NCBI GenBank assembly: GCA_946499615.1
Contig: CAMMST010000003.1
Span: forward strand, 25,194-89,193
From: Enterococcus_E cecorum_B
GTDB lineage: Bacteria; Bacillota; Bacilli; Lactobacillales; Enterococcaceae
Length of the DNA stretch: 64,000 nucleotides
Direction: 5' to 3'
Of this stretch, positions 17,186 through 24,525 are shown piece by piece. Under the pieces are notes generated by a model. That model was not told where the DNA came from. It did no database searches and saw only the letters and a program-made list of their open reading frames with translations. The position numbers and the translations under genes are program-made. Position 1 is the stretch's first letter. Every line of letters begins with the position of its first letter.

Positions 17186-18412
17186 TTACATTTGGATTTT
17201 CTTCAATTGCTTACCGTAAATAGATTGATCAAAATTGAAAAAGTAAGCAAAAGCACACACGATAAAGAAATAAGGAAAATAGTTAAAACCAAACACTTCA
17301 CATCCAATTAAGATAGGGGCTAATAAAGTATTGGTCGCACTTCCAAAAACTGCCGCATATCCCAAAGCAGCCACTAAAATGACAGGCATATGAAAAAGAC
17401 CGGCTAATACAATACCCAAGGATGCTCCGATTGAAAACAGTGGTGTCACTTCCCCACCTTGAAACCCAACGGATAAAGTGACAATCGTAAATAATAATTT
17501 TGCGATAAAATCATATAAATAAATGGTTTGCCCCGAAAAGCTAGCGGCAATTAAATTGGTTCCTAAACCGGCATATCTCCCACCATGACAAAGTAATAAA
17601 AGTATACTCAAGGCAATACCAACAATAAAAATACGCCAATAAGGGTTCACAATTTTCTCAGCCATAAAGGTTTTAAGATAAGCTAATCCTTTAGCGAATA
17701 AGCTACCTGTCAGCCCAAAGATTATACCGATAATCATCAGTTTGGCAAAATTCACGAAATGAAAAGCAAATGCATCGGAAACAAGCACTTGAAATTTTTC
17801 TAGACCTAAGAAATGAGAAGTCCCACTTGCAATAAAAGCTGCAATTAATGCTGGTATCAACGCTGGATAAACTAATTGACCTACAAACATCACTTCTAAC
17901 GCAAAAAATGTCGCTGCAATTGGTGTTTGAAACAATCCAGCAAACCCCGCTGCCATACCAATCACGATTAAAGTCGTTTGATGTTTTTTCAGATTTAATT
18001 TTTGACCTACTGTATGTGAAACTGTAGCCCCAATTTGGACAGCAACGCCTTCACGACCAGCACTCCCACCAAATAAATGTGTCAGCCAAGTTCCACCAAT
18101 AATAAATGGTACTAGACGTAATGGAATATCCGACGCATTTTTTTGCCCAACATCAAATATCAAGCCCATGCCTTGCTGGCTATTCTTTCCATATTTTTGA
18201 TACATATAGACGATGAATACCCCAATAACAGCTAAAAATGGAATATAATAATACGGATGATCATCTCTAATATCCGTAATTGCCAATAATCCCATACCAA
18301 AATAGGCATCAATCACACCGACAATTAAACCAATCACAACAGCCAATGCAATCAGCAAAAGATACTCGCCATAATAACTTCTTAATTGTAACCATATTTT
18401 TTTCACTTTCAT
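17186..18412 (-). CDS. CLC-family channel/antiporter, probably fluoride exporter (CLC-F)
   Basis: 408-residue CLC protein with about ten membrane helices. Selectivity-filter region GGSAGREGVAVQIGA and the later segment GFQGGEVTPLFSIGA are clear, and YAGLGTNLI is near the position of the CLC-F asparagine motif. The typical proton glutamate lies in GREGVAVQ. The decisive evidence for fluoride is the crcB-type riboswitch in its leader (18431-18525). CLC-F proteins expel fluoride in exchange for protons. Start: ATG 18412 is very close to AAAGGA; GTG 18406 has better spacing (8 bases), so the true start may be two codons inside. Single-gene unit with promoter, riboswitch and terminator. Confidence 0.9.
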   Translation of the reverse strand: MKVKKIWLQLRSYYGEYLLLIALAVVIGLIVGVIDAYFGMGLLAITDIRDDHPYYYIPFLAVIGVFIVYMYQKYGKNSQQGMGLIFDVGQKNASDIPLRLVPFIIGGTWLTHLFGGSAGREGVAVQIGATVSHTVGQKLNLKKHQTTLIVIGMAAGFAGLFQTPIAATFFALEVMFVGQLVYPALIPALIAAFIASGTSHFLGLEKFQVLVSDAFAFHFVNFAKLMIIGIIFGLTGSLFAKGLAYLKTFMAEKIVNPYWRIFIVGIALSILLLLCHGGRYAGLGTNLIAASFSGQTIYLYDFIAKLLFTIVTLSVGFQGGEVTPLFSIGASLGIVLAGLFHMPVILVAALGYAAVFGSATNTLLAPILIGCEVFGFNYFPYFFIVCAFAYFFNFDQSIYGKQLKKIQM

Positions 18413-18430
18413 CTTCCTTTCACAAAAAAA

Positions 18431-18525
18431 GCTGATGACTTCATGATAAAAAAATCATAGAAGTCATCAGCTGTAATAGCAGTTTAGGTAAAAACCAAGG
18501 GAGAACCTCATTCCCTATATTTGGA
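18431..18525 (-). ncRNA. fluoride riboswitch (crcB motif) with expression-platform terminator
   Basis: Read on the minus strand the leader begins about 18520 with AGGGAATGAGGTTCTCCC, matching the conserved GGxGATGxxGTTCxCC element, and continues to GCTGATGACTTCTA, the conserved 3' element CTGATGACTxCTA. The latter is the first arm of a 16-base terminator stem (18431-18447 with 18454-18472) followed by seven T, the normal off-switch in the absence of fluoride. Known role: fluoride binding prevents terminator formation and turns on the exporter. Confidence 0.9.
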
Positions 18526-18554
18526 AGTATAGCCGACAAATTTGAGTAAGTCAA
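18526..18554 (-). promoter_or_regulatory. promoter of the fluoride riboswitch/CLC gene
   Basis: On the minus strand TTGACT (18554-18549), 17-base spacer, TATACT (18531-18526), placing the transcription start just before the aptamer. Confidence 0.85.
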
Positions 18555-18735
18555 TCATTTTTTTATTTTAGTATGTGTCTACTTTTTCCCGAAAACAGAA
18601 TTTGGCAACCTAAAATTAAAATTTAATTAGAAGTCAATTCGCTCTAGAAATTGTAGTTTTGTTATTATGTTTTTTATTTTAAATATAAAAGAACAGGAAG
18701 ATTGAAAAAAACTCTAATTTCCTCACTTCTTCCTG

Positions 18736-18836
18736 TTGACATATCCTCTATATTTAGCTATTATGAATATAGTCTTCATTGAAGAGAGAGTTCAATGGAG
18801 TTGAGGCTACCAGTATCGGTCGCCTCTTTTTTTGTT
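18736..18836 (+). ncRNA. predicted small RNA with own promoter and terminator
   Basis: Perfect TTGACA (18736-18741), 17-base spacer, TATTAT (18759-18764), then a roughly 65-base transcript with hairpin CATTGAA/TTCAATG and a terminator GAGGC...GCCTC plus seven T. No reading frame follows on the plus strand, so it is an RNA unit. Its size and two-hairpin layout recall the antitoxin RNA II of Fst-type loci, but no Fst-like peptide is seen on the opposite strand. The rest of 18541-18890 holds only a 10-base inverted repeat (18692-18701 with 18728-18737) and AT-rich DNA. Confidence 0.5.
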
Positions 18837-18890
18837 CTTAAATTACGTTTTCAGTTTAATACAATTCTAATTTAAAATCAAGAGTAAAAT

Positions 18891-20267
18891 TCACACTTTA
18901 TTCATATTTAAAGTTTCAAGATTCAATTTACCTTGAATTACACCTACGTGCGGCTCAAATACATCAGTCACATTGATACGATAATCTTCTGCTTTCAATT
19001 GATTATCTAGTTCGTGATCCTTCTCCCATTTTTCAAAAAAGACTTCCTCATAGTCCTTATTTTTGTATGAAGCGATAATATTAATCATCCCTTGCATTCC
19101 TGCACCCCAAGCTTTCCCTTGACGCTTCATTCGGTACGTAAAAATGCGTAATTGAGATTCCATTATCCCTATACCTTCTTTTTTCATTTGAATACCACGT
19201 TCACACAAAGGTTTTAAATTTTTCCAATGTCTATGCAAATAGGCTTTCAGCAAAGTGTGCTGTTCCATCTGTTCTGGCGTTTCGCAAAATCCCTCAAAAG
19301 TATCTAAACATGCCTGTAGCTTTACTTTATCCCAAGCATTTATAGCTTTTTGGAATTCTTCTATAAGGTCTTCCACAAAAATACGTTGCTTTAATTTTAA
19401 AGAAACATGATATCGATCAATAAAATATTCCATTTGAACGCCTATTCCAACCATCTCTTTAAAATCTCTTTTTGTATATCCTTTTCCGCCATCTGAATTA
19501 ACAACCACTAAAGTATGGCTTAAATCATAAGTTTCGTAAAGATAATTTACAAATCTTCTTTTGGCGTCTGCATACGAAACATCTGCAATAACTTTTAAAT
19601 TGATTGTTTCTTTTCGGGTGTTTGAAACTTTCCTTACACCTTCATGTACTGCAAATACAGCAATTTCTTTTTTACCTCTTGCTTTATCCTTTGATTTCCA
19701 TACTCCTTGGGTATCGACTAATGTACCATCTCCCTCAATAAACAGTACTGGAACTCGCTTTTTATCCTCCTCATTGATATCTTTAGGAAATTCTTTTTCA
19801 TATTTCATTTGTGATTCCTTTTTTTCGCCGTACTTTTTGACTAACTTACCAAATGTATCTTTCGATACAGTCATTCCTGTCAATAATTCCAACACTAAAG
19901 AACATTTTCTGTAAGTCGTGAACGCCACAATTTGTGTTAAATAATATTCAAAAACTTGAGAATTGCGTTTATTTCTCTGTACACCTAACCATTGGTCTAC
20001 TGGATAATACGTCTTTTTTCCTTTAATATATGCGGTTCTTGTATAAGTAATCGCTCCAAAAGAAAATTGGACCGTGCGTTCATAGCGTCTGTCAATAATT
20101 GATTGTCTATCTTTGCGTTCTAATTCTGACTCTTTTCGATTGATTGCTTCCTGCATTGCAGCGGACATTAAGGCATTTTGGATTGTACGTAGTCTCTTTT
20201 CTTTCTCCACTTGATTTAGATTATCGTTATCTAATACTCGTGTAATTTGATCGATGTACAACTCCAT
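18891..20267 (-). mobile_element. ISLre2-family (UPF0236) transposase
   Basis: 458 residues, full length for the family. Recognised by the N-terminal region with FSFGAITYTRTAYIKGKKTY, the PVDQWLGV segment, TTYRKCSLVLELLTG, the acidic core VLFIEGDGT(L)VDTQG and LVVVNSDGGKGY, and YFIDRYHVSLKL. These acidic residues are the probable catalytic carboxylates. No frameshift, so potentially active. It lies 24 bases after the stop of the small ParA-partner gene; I could not find convincing terminal inverted repeats or a target duplication by eye, so element ends are not set. It sits at the boundary between ordinary chromosome and plasmid-like genes. Confidence 0.85.
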
Positions 20268-20291
20268 ACAATCACTAACCCCTTTAATCTT

Positions 20292-20588
20292 TTACTCCAT
20301 TTCAGATATCATTTGAATCAATGTAGTCATAAATGCAGAAGCGTTAGGCTTACCGCTTGGTGTAACAAATCCATATTCGAGAGCAAGACTATCTATTTTC
20401 TTTCTATCTCTAGGGAACAACTTGAACGTATAACTTTCCTTTGTTTCCTTTTCATTTGCTCGCTTCTTTAATTCATTGAGATTGAAAAACGCTTGAGTTA
20501 CATTTGATTGCAATAATTCAGGTTTGCCTTCTCCGTTTGAAACTCCTTGCTGCTTTTGCATTTTTTTAATTTGCATAAATTGATTCAT
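20292..20588 (-). CDS. small ParA-partner protein (putative ParB/PrgO-like DNA-binding protein)
   Basis: 98 residues, with a basic, flexible N-terminal half and a C-terminal region FKLFPRDRKKIDSLALEYGF followed by ASAFMTTLIQMISEM, a pattern compatible with a ribbon-helix-helix or small helical DNA-binding domain. Preceded by GGAGG. It follows parA by 46 bases on the same strand, the normal place for a centromere-binding partner (compare PrgP/PrgO of pCF10). Sequence alone does not prove the family; the call rests mostly on position. Confidence 0.6.
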   Translation of the reverse strand: MNQFMQIKKMQKQQGVSNGEGKPELLQSNVTQAFFNLNELKKRANEKETKESYTFKLFPRDRKKIDSLALEYGFVTPSGKPNASAFMTTLIQMISEME

Positions 20589-20634
20589 GATGTCGCCCTC
20601 CTATAATAACATAATATTTTTGTTATTCAATACT

Positions 20635-21429
20635 TTAACATTCATCTAAATTTTGTTTAATTGCTGCTAATGTTTCGATTGTACTATGTTTAAAATCGTT
20701 ATATGATGATTTTTGATATTTTGCTGTATCAAATAAATCTAATACTGTTAATTGTTGTAATCCAGCTTCATCGAAAGCTGTCCGATATTGAAAATATCCA
20801 ATAAATTGTTCATCTTCTGCCATCATTTCCTTAAATTGCGTTGCAACATTTGTATTGTGTGAAACTTTATTACCGATAAATTTAACTGTTGCTGTTACAT
20901 AGCTTTGTCCAGTCATAATATCGACTAACTCTGCTTCTAAATACTCCATATGCTGAGCTAGATTCATCAGTGCTTCATATCCATCTGAACTTAAGTCAGT
21001 AACACCTAATACCAAATCGGAAGAAACTAGCAAGTTATTCGTTACGATATTTGAATCGTTTCGTGTATCAATAACTACATAATCATACTTATTGAAAGTC
21101 TCATTCATATTCAAGTATTGTTTAAAAATGAGAGTATTGTTTAATCTAGTAATCAAATCACGGTCTAAAAATTCTAATTCTGGCGTTCCAGCTACTAAAT
21201 CTAAATTATCTCTTATATTCATAGGATAAACTTGCGCCTTTTTAAAAACTCGTGCTAAATGACATTCTTCTGTCGGATTGAATGTAAATCGCTTTGTTGA
21301 ATTACCACTTCTGTCTCCATCTATCAAGCAAGTTTTTCCAAATTGAGATAGATATACCGAAAGTGTTGTCGCAACTGCAGTTTTACCTGTACCACCTTTT
21401 TGATTATTGATTGTAATAAATTTAGTCAT
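20635..21429 (-). CDS. parA: ParA-family partition ATPase
   Basis: 264 residues, MinD/ParA fold. Deviant Walker A NNQKGGTGKTAVATTL at residues 8-23, LIDGDRSGNSTKRF (A' motif), and YVVIDTRNDSNIVTNNLL (Walker B region). Short N-terminus, so a type Ib/PrgP-like ParA without a DNA-binding head. Would segregate the element with its small partner downstream. ATG 21429 follows ATAGGAG. The upstream 48-residue gene ends 20 bases away and is likely co-transcribed. Confidence 0.9.
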   Translation of the reverse strand: MTKFITINNQKGGTGKTAVATTLSVYLSQFGKTCLIDGDRSGNSTKRFTFNPTEECHLARVFKKAQVYPMNIRDNLDLVAGTPELEFLDRDLITRLNNTLIFKQYLNMNETFNKYDYVVIDTRNDSNIVTNNLLVSSDLVLGVTDLSSDGYEALMNLAQHMEYLEAELVDIMTGQSYVTATVKFIGNKVSHNTNVATQFKEMMAEDEQFIGYFQYRTAFDEAGLQQLTVLDLFDTAKYQKSSYNDFKHSTIETLAAIKQNLDEC

Positions 21430-21449
21430 GATTATTCGCTCCTATCTCC

Positions 21450-21596
21450 CTATCTCATTAATTCTCTAAACAACATTGCAGCAACGATTGCACAAGTAAC
21501 TTTCGTGACCCACCACGCTACTTTTACAGTGGTTTTCAATGCCCACCCAATCATTCTTAAAACAAAACACAATATAGTAATCATAATCGCACCCAT
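21450..21596 (-). CDS. small hydrophobic protein, 48 residues
   Basis: Short frame starting MGAIMITILCFVLRM and ending AAMLFRELMR, with two hydrophobic stretches flanking a KTTVKVAWW segment, so probably a membrane peptide or amphipathic helix pair. The ribosome binding site AAAGGAG lies 11 bases before ATG 21596, and the stop is 20 bases before parA. Good start signals and tight operon placement support a real gene. Function unknown; nothing in it indicates a toxin specifically. Confidence 0.65.
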   Translation of the reverse strand: MGAIMITILCFVLRMIGWALKTTVKVAWWVTKVTCAIVAAMLFRELMR

Positions 21597-21703
21597 TTTT
21601 TAACAACTCCTTTAATATTTACTTTCATACATCTTTTTAGTGATACAAATACTCGCTTATTTTCGTGCATACCTTTCGCAACACTTTTTATCATTCTTAA
21701 CTA

Positions 21704-22127
21704 GTAGTACGAAATAGCAATCTAAAACAGCATTCTATTTGTACGCACATTTCGTACCGCTCAAAAGAAAATCTATCTTCTTTGAATAATCTCAACTTCT
21801 CTATACTCCCCAGACATTTGCAGGGGAACCAGTTTTTTCATCAATCGATTTCTTAATTGATTATCACTCACATAATCCAGAAACATTCCTTTTGTCGTGA
21901 TTAAGCATTCGTCTGAAATGTCATCTACAATCATGACATCTTCAATAATCAGACTTGCAATGTAATTGGCAATATTACCAATCGTATTTTTAAAGCTCCC
22001 TAGATATTCTTTGGTATTTCTGTTATATACGCTCACATAATTCATTCTCATCATCCTTCCTAATTCTCTTTCTTTATGAGATAGCTCATTCGTACTTCTT
22101 TTTAGATGGATACTTTGTACGTACAAA
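21704..22127. repeat. dispersed GTACG-containing sites, possible operators or centromere sites
   Basis: GTACGAAAT near 21707, GTACGCAC near 21741, TTCGTACC near 21751, TTCGTAC near 22090, and the perfect 14-base palindrome TTTGTACGTACAAA at 22114-22127. The 21741 and 22117 copies share further context (TTTGTACGxACA, then GC and AAAAGAAAA about 12 bases later). They lie upstream of parA and of the 89-residue gene. The stretch 21610-21772 holds no gene. Confidence 0.45.
21773..22042 (-). CDS. hypothetical protein, 89 residues
   Basis: Begins MNYVSVYNRNTKEYLG and contains IANYIASLIIEDVMIVDDISDE, a mixed alpha/beta pattern with no recognised family. Start set at ATG 22042, nine bases after AGGAAGG; the frame extends upstream to 22126 across the palindromic site but without a binding site there. 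Between ssb and the ParA module on the same strand. Confidence 0.6.
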   Translation of the reverse strand, partial: NYVSVYNRNTKEYLGSFKNTIGNIANYIASLIIEDVMIVDDISDECLITTKGMFLDYVSDNQLRNRLMKKLVPLQMSGEYREVEIIQRR

Positions 22128-22167
22128 TGAGCTGCCTTAAAAGAAAACGATTCTTATTATGAATTAT

Positions 22168-22647
22168 TTAAAACGGAAAATCATTCTCCAATCCTTCAAC
22201 ATCTTTCCCTCCAAACGGATATTCTGGCATTTCACGATCTGGACGAGCAAATCCATTCTGACCATACTGAGGGGTAGTTTGCTGATTAGGTGTTTGAACA
22301 GAATTTTGTTGTCTATTTTCCATTGCTGCTTTTGATTCTAAAAATTGGAAGTTTTCGACAATCACTTCAGTTACATATACACGTTGTCCTTGCTGGTTTT
22401 CATAATTTCTCGTTTGTAATCGACCATCTACAGCAATCAAGCTCCCTTTTTTAGTATAATTAGCGATTGTTTCCGCTGGCTTCCTCCATACTACACAGCT
22501 AATAAAATCTGTTTCTCTTTCTCCGTTTTGTCCTGTAAAGTTACGATTGACTGCTAAGTTAAAGGTAGCGACTGCGATACCTGATGAAGTGTATCGCAAA
22601 TCACAATCCTTAGTTAATCTTCCTACTAATACAACATTGTTAATCAT
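22168..22647 (-). CDS. ssb: single-stranded DNA-binding protein
   Basis: 159 residues. OB fold in residues 1-105 (MINNVVLVGRLTKDCDLRYT, FNLAVNRNFTGQNGERETDF, CVVWRKPAETIANYTKKGSL, RLQTRNYENQQGQRVYVTEV), then a glutamine/asparagine-rich flexible tail and the acidic tip LENDFPF, a variant of the DDIPF tip that recruits partner proteins. An element-borne Ssb protects the transferred strand during conjugation and on arrival. Same strand as the neighbours. Confidence 0.95.
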   Translation of the reverse strand: MINNVVLVGRLTKDCDLRYTSSGIAVATFNLAVNRNFTGQNGERETDFISCVVWRKPAETIANYTKKGSLIAVDGRLQTRNYENQQGQRVYVTEVIVENFQFLESKAAMENRQQNSVQTPNQQTTPQYGQNGFARPDREMPEYPFGGKDVEGLENDFPF

Positions 22648-22708
22648 TTACATCATTTCCTTTCTAATACTCAATAAATTTGTCATGCGAATAATGACTT
22701 TATTAAAT

Positions 22709-22939
22709 TTAATCAAATCCTATTTCCTTGTCATACCACTCAACGATTGCCCAATATAACTCATTCGCTGTTCCCTTAAAAGAAAAGGAAGCGTCATATT
22801 CGTCCTGAAATACTTTCACTATTGCTGGAATGTCAATTCCTTCTACAAAGTATTTTTTATACTGCCATATCAAGTGTTCGGACTCTGCATAGTTCATTAA
22901 TTTTATACCGTGAATAATTTCTTTTGTTTCATTATTCAT
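22709..22939 (-). CDS. hypothetical protein, 76 residues
   Basis: Acidic soluble protein with WQYKKYFVEGIDIPAIVKVF and ANELYWAIVEWYDKEIGFD. No family recognised. A good ribosome binding site (AGGAGGAGAG) precedes ATG 22939 and the gene follows the 96-residue gene by 13 bases, so it is probably translated. Confidence 0.6.
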   Translation of the reverse strand: MNNETKEIIHGIKLMNYAESEHLIWQYKKYFVEGIDIPAIVKVFQDEYDASFSFKGTANELYWAIVEWYDKEIGFD

Positions 22940-22952
22940 ACTTACTCTCCTC

Positions 22953-23243
22953 CTAATTCATGATTTCGAAGTCTAACACCTTTAATGTACCTGCTTCTAA
23001 TGAAATCAGAACGATTTGAGCAATCGACTTATCGCTTGAGTGATGATAATAACACTCTACATTTTCCATGCAACGGCTATAACTTCTATTATTCATTTGA
23101 TTTATAGAAGTTAAGTATCCTTCTTTTTCTAATAAAGCAATAAGCCTTTTTGAATTTCCAAACTTTCCAAAGTTTTCTGTTGTTCCATTTGCCTTTTCCA
23201 TTAATTCCTTTTTTGTTGATCTACTAATTTTTAATGTAGCCAT
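22953..23243 (-). CDS. hypothetical protein, 96 residues
   Basis: Starts MATLKISRSTKKELMEKA; contains NSKRLIALLEKEGYLTSI and a C-terminal ECYYHHSS...IAQIVLISLEAGTLKVLDF. No domain recognised. ATG 23243 has GGAG eight bases upstream; a GTG at 23252 overlaps that site. First gene after a strong minus-strand promoter at 23297-23325 and the likely head of the transcript through ssb to parA. Confidence 0.6.
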   Translation of the reverse strand: MATLKISRSTKKELMEKANGTTENFGKFGNSKRLIALLEKEGYLTSINQMNNRSYSRCMENVECYYHHSSDKSIAQIVLISLEAGTLKVLDFEIMN

Positions 23244-23296
23244 TCTAATCACTCCGTCCGTTTTGTATTTCTATTTCGTATTTCCTTTACATCTTT

Positions 23297-23325
23297 ATTA
23301 TACCTATATAAGCATACTTAGTCAA
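23297..23325 (-). promoter_or_regulatory. strong minus-strand promoter of the ssb/parA module
   Basis: On the minus strand TTGACT (23325-23320), 17-base spacer, perfect TATAAT (23302-23297), 54 bases before the start at 23243. Faces away from the plus-strand promoter at 23374. Confidence 0.85.
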
Positions 23326-23373
23326 GTATATTATCTAAAATAGTAAAAAATTTTTTAGAAAAATAGATTTAAT

Positions 23374-23402
23374 TTGCTTTACTATACCTTTTGAATTATA
23401 CT
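23374..23402 (+). promoter_or_regulatory. promoter of the 108-residue gene
   Basis: TTGCTT (23374-23379), 17-base spacer, TATACT (23397-23402), 34 bases before the start at 23436; back to back with the strong minus-strand promoter. Confidence 0.65.
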
Positions 23403-23435
23403 TACATAGGGATATTTAAAAGGAGCTGAATTTCA

Positions 23436-23762
23436 ATGGAAAATTATCAAGAGTATCAATTAAGTTACGAGGAATTTAAAAAATACGCTGAAGTGAACAA
23501 AAATCACTTGCAGCAATATTTATTTGAAAATCTCATTCCTAGACCTGAAGCACAGAAGATTACAGATCAGTCAGATAATGCTTTCGGTCAAAGTGTAAAA
23601 ACAGGAGTCTTACTTCCATTCTTCTTTACAGAAATGAATGGAAGACGCCAGCACATTCTATTCTTGAAAGAAGATTTAGAACGCTATGCAAAAAGAAAGA
23701 GAAAGATTAATCTACCTCCTGAAAGATTAGATAAAACAGCGGAAAAACCTGAAGAAGAGTAA
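23436..23762 (+). CDS. hypothetical protein, 108 residues
   Basis: Charged soluble protein. Begins MENYQEYQLSYEEFKKYAE; the middle holds GQSVKTGVLLPFFFTEMNGRRQHILFLKEDLERYAKRKR, resembling an excisionase-like or small winged segment but not enough to name a family; the C-terminus is acidic (EEE). Preceded by AAAGGAG. Transcribed divergently from the ssb/parA module, so a regulator of that divergence is possible (inference). Ends in a strong hairpin at 23786. Confidence 0.65.
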   Translation: MENYQEYQLSYEEFKKYAEVNKNHLQQYLFENLIPRPEAQKITDQSDNAFGQSVKTGVLLPFFFTEMNGRRQHILFLKEDLERYAKRKRKINLPPERLDKTAEKPEEE

Positions 23763-23785
23763 AAAGCTTCTATATTATATAGAAA

Positions 23786-23842
23786 AAAACAGCCATTTAT
23801 TTTCTCAATCTAAACAAGACTGTTGAAATAAATGGCTGTTTC
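23786..23842 (+). terminator. terminator after the 108-residue gene
   Basis: Arms of 16 bases (AAACAGCCATTTATTT near 23787 with its complement ending at 23841). Downstream, 23843-24010 has no gene; it holds a palindromic AAGGATAAATAGTATACCTT at 23896-23915. Confidence 0.75.
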
Positions 23843-24012
23843 GTATTTACAAAAGGGAATGCTATTCAGAATGATATTTCAGACGAACTATTCGAAAGGA
23901 TAAATAGTATACCTTGAAGGAAATTATCTTTTAAACGCATATATTTGTCTCAATTTTATGGATAGAAAATCTTTTTAAACGTTGATATATCAAGGACAAT
24001 CAAGGATTTTTA

Positions 24013-24021
24013 TGGTATACT
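24013..24021 (+). promoter_or_regulatory. extended -10 promoter of the toxin locus
   Basis: TGGTATACT (TGn plus TATACT at 24016-24021); no good -35 at 17 bases, consistent with an extended -10 promoter. About 48 bases before the leader peptide. Confidence 0.55.
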
Positions 24022-24069
24022 ATTTATAGCAAGTGGACGGTAGCGACCCCTGAAAGGTAGGTGGTGCTT

Positions 24070-24117
24070 ATGAATGACTCTAAGCAATCTACACGAAAGG
24101 AGGATCGCAATTTATGA
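24070..24117 (+). CDS. 15-residue leader peptide coupled to the toxin
   Basis: Frame MNDSKQSTRKEDRNL with GGTAGGTGG upstream. Its TGA stop overlaps the toxin ATG as ATGA, and the toxin ribosome binding site lies inside it, so translation of the leader and toxin should be coupled. Too short to detect by homology; supported only by signals and position. Confidence 0.5.
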   Translation: MNDSKQSTRKEDRNL

Positions 24118-24221
24118 GTGCGTATGAAGCAATTAACTTAATGCTTGAGTTCGGTATTTTTATTCTGACTCTTTTAGCATTAATCGTAACGCTGATTAAG
24201 CACTTTAGCAATAAAAAATAG
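24114..24221 (+). CDS. type I toxin, holin-like peptide (Hol-Tox type)
   Basis: 35 residues: MSAYEAINLMLEF, then a membrane helix GIFILTLLALIVTLI, then a basic tail KHFSNKK. This size and layout, with the MSxYEAxxLMxxF start, match the putative holin-like toxin family of Firmicutes whose members depolarise the membrane. AAAGGAGG lies 10 bases before ATG 24114. A convergent promoter and RNA on the minus strand overlap its 3' end, the usual arrangement of type I antitoxin RNAs. Likely a maintenance module of the element. Confidence 0.78.
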   Translation: MSAYEAINLMLEFGIFILTLLALIVTLIKHFSNKK

Positions 24222-24333
24222 CCGTCCTTTCAAAACTTTAGCCCAGTTGAAAAGGACGACTAACGTCTAATTTTTTTAACAGCTATCGTTGCTTGCTATC
24301 TAGGGGGGACTGTTACCAGCAGTTCCTCTTTTC
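24212..24333 (-). ncRNA. predicted antisense antitoxin RNA
   Basis: Minus-strand extended -10 promoter TGCTATACT at 24348-24340 gives a start near 24333. The RNA runs through the toxin 3' untranslated region to a stem made by gtccttt/aaaggac (24223-24257), followed on the minus strand by ATTTTTTATT at the end of the toxin frame. It would pair with the 3' end of the toxin mRNA. Ends are inferred. Confidence 0.55.
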
Positions 24334-24334
24334 G
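24304..24334 (+). terminator. candidate terminator of the toxin mRNA
   Basis: GGGGACTG pairs with CAG-TTCCTC with a small bulge, followed by TTTT. Placed inside the overlap with the antisense RNA. Confidence 0.5.
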
Positions 24335-24410
24335 TCTATAGTATAGCATATTCTATAGCTTTTTTGGGAATTTTAAGCCTTTTTCTTAAAACTTTTTTAT
24401 ATTCTCTATT

Positions 24411-24446
24411 TACCCGTCCTTTATAAATTTATCAAAAGGACGGGTA
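24411..24446 (-). terminator. terminator after the relaxase gene
   Basis: Perfect 12-base arms: TACCCGTCCTTT (24411-24422) and AAAGGACGGGTA (24435-24446). It lies about 80 bases after the relaxase stop; it shares its stem core with the antisense RNA hairpin at 24223-24257. Apart from this hairpin nothing is seen in 24346-24525. Confidence 0.7.
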
Positions 24447-24525
24447 ATTAAGGCATTCCTTTTATCATGCGTTTTTATCGTTTCGTTTGAAATATATTTT
24501 TAAGCACTTGTTCTATCGTTTCTTT

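Noticed and set aside
18841..20291. Terminal inverted repeats of the ISLre2-type element
   Set aside because: I compared both flanks by eye and found no convincing matching ends or target duplication, so no element boundary is claimed.
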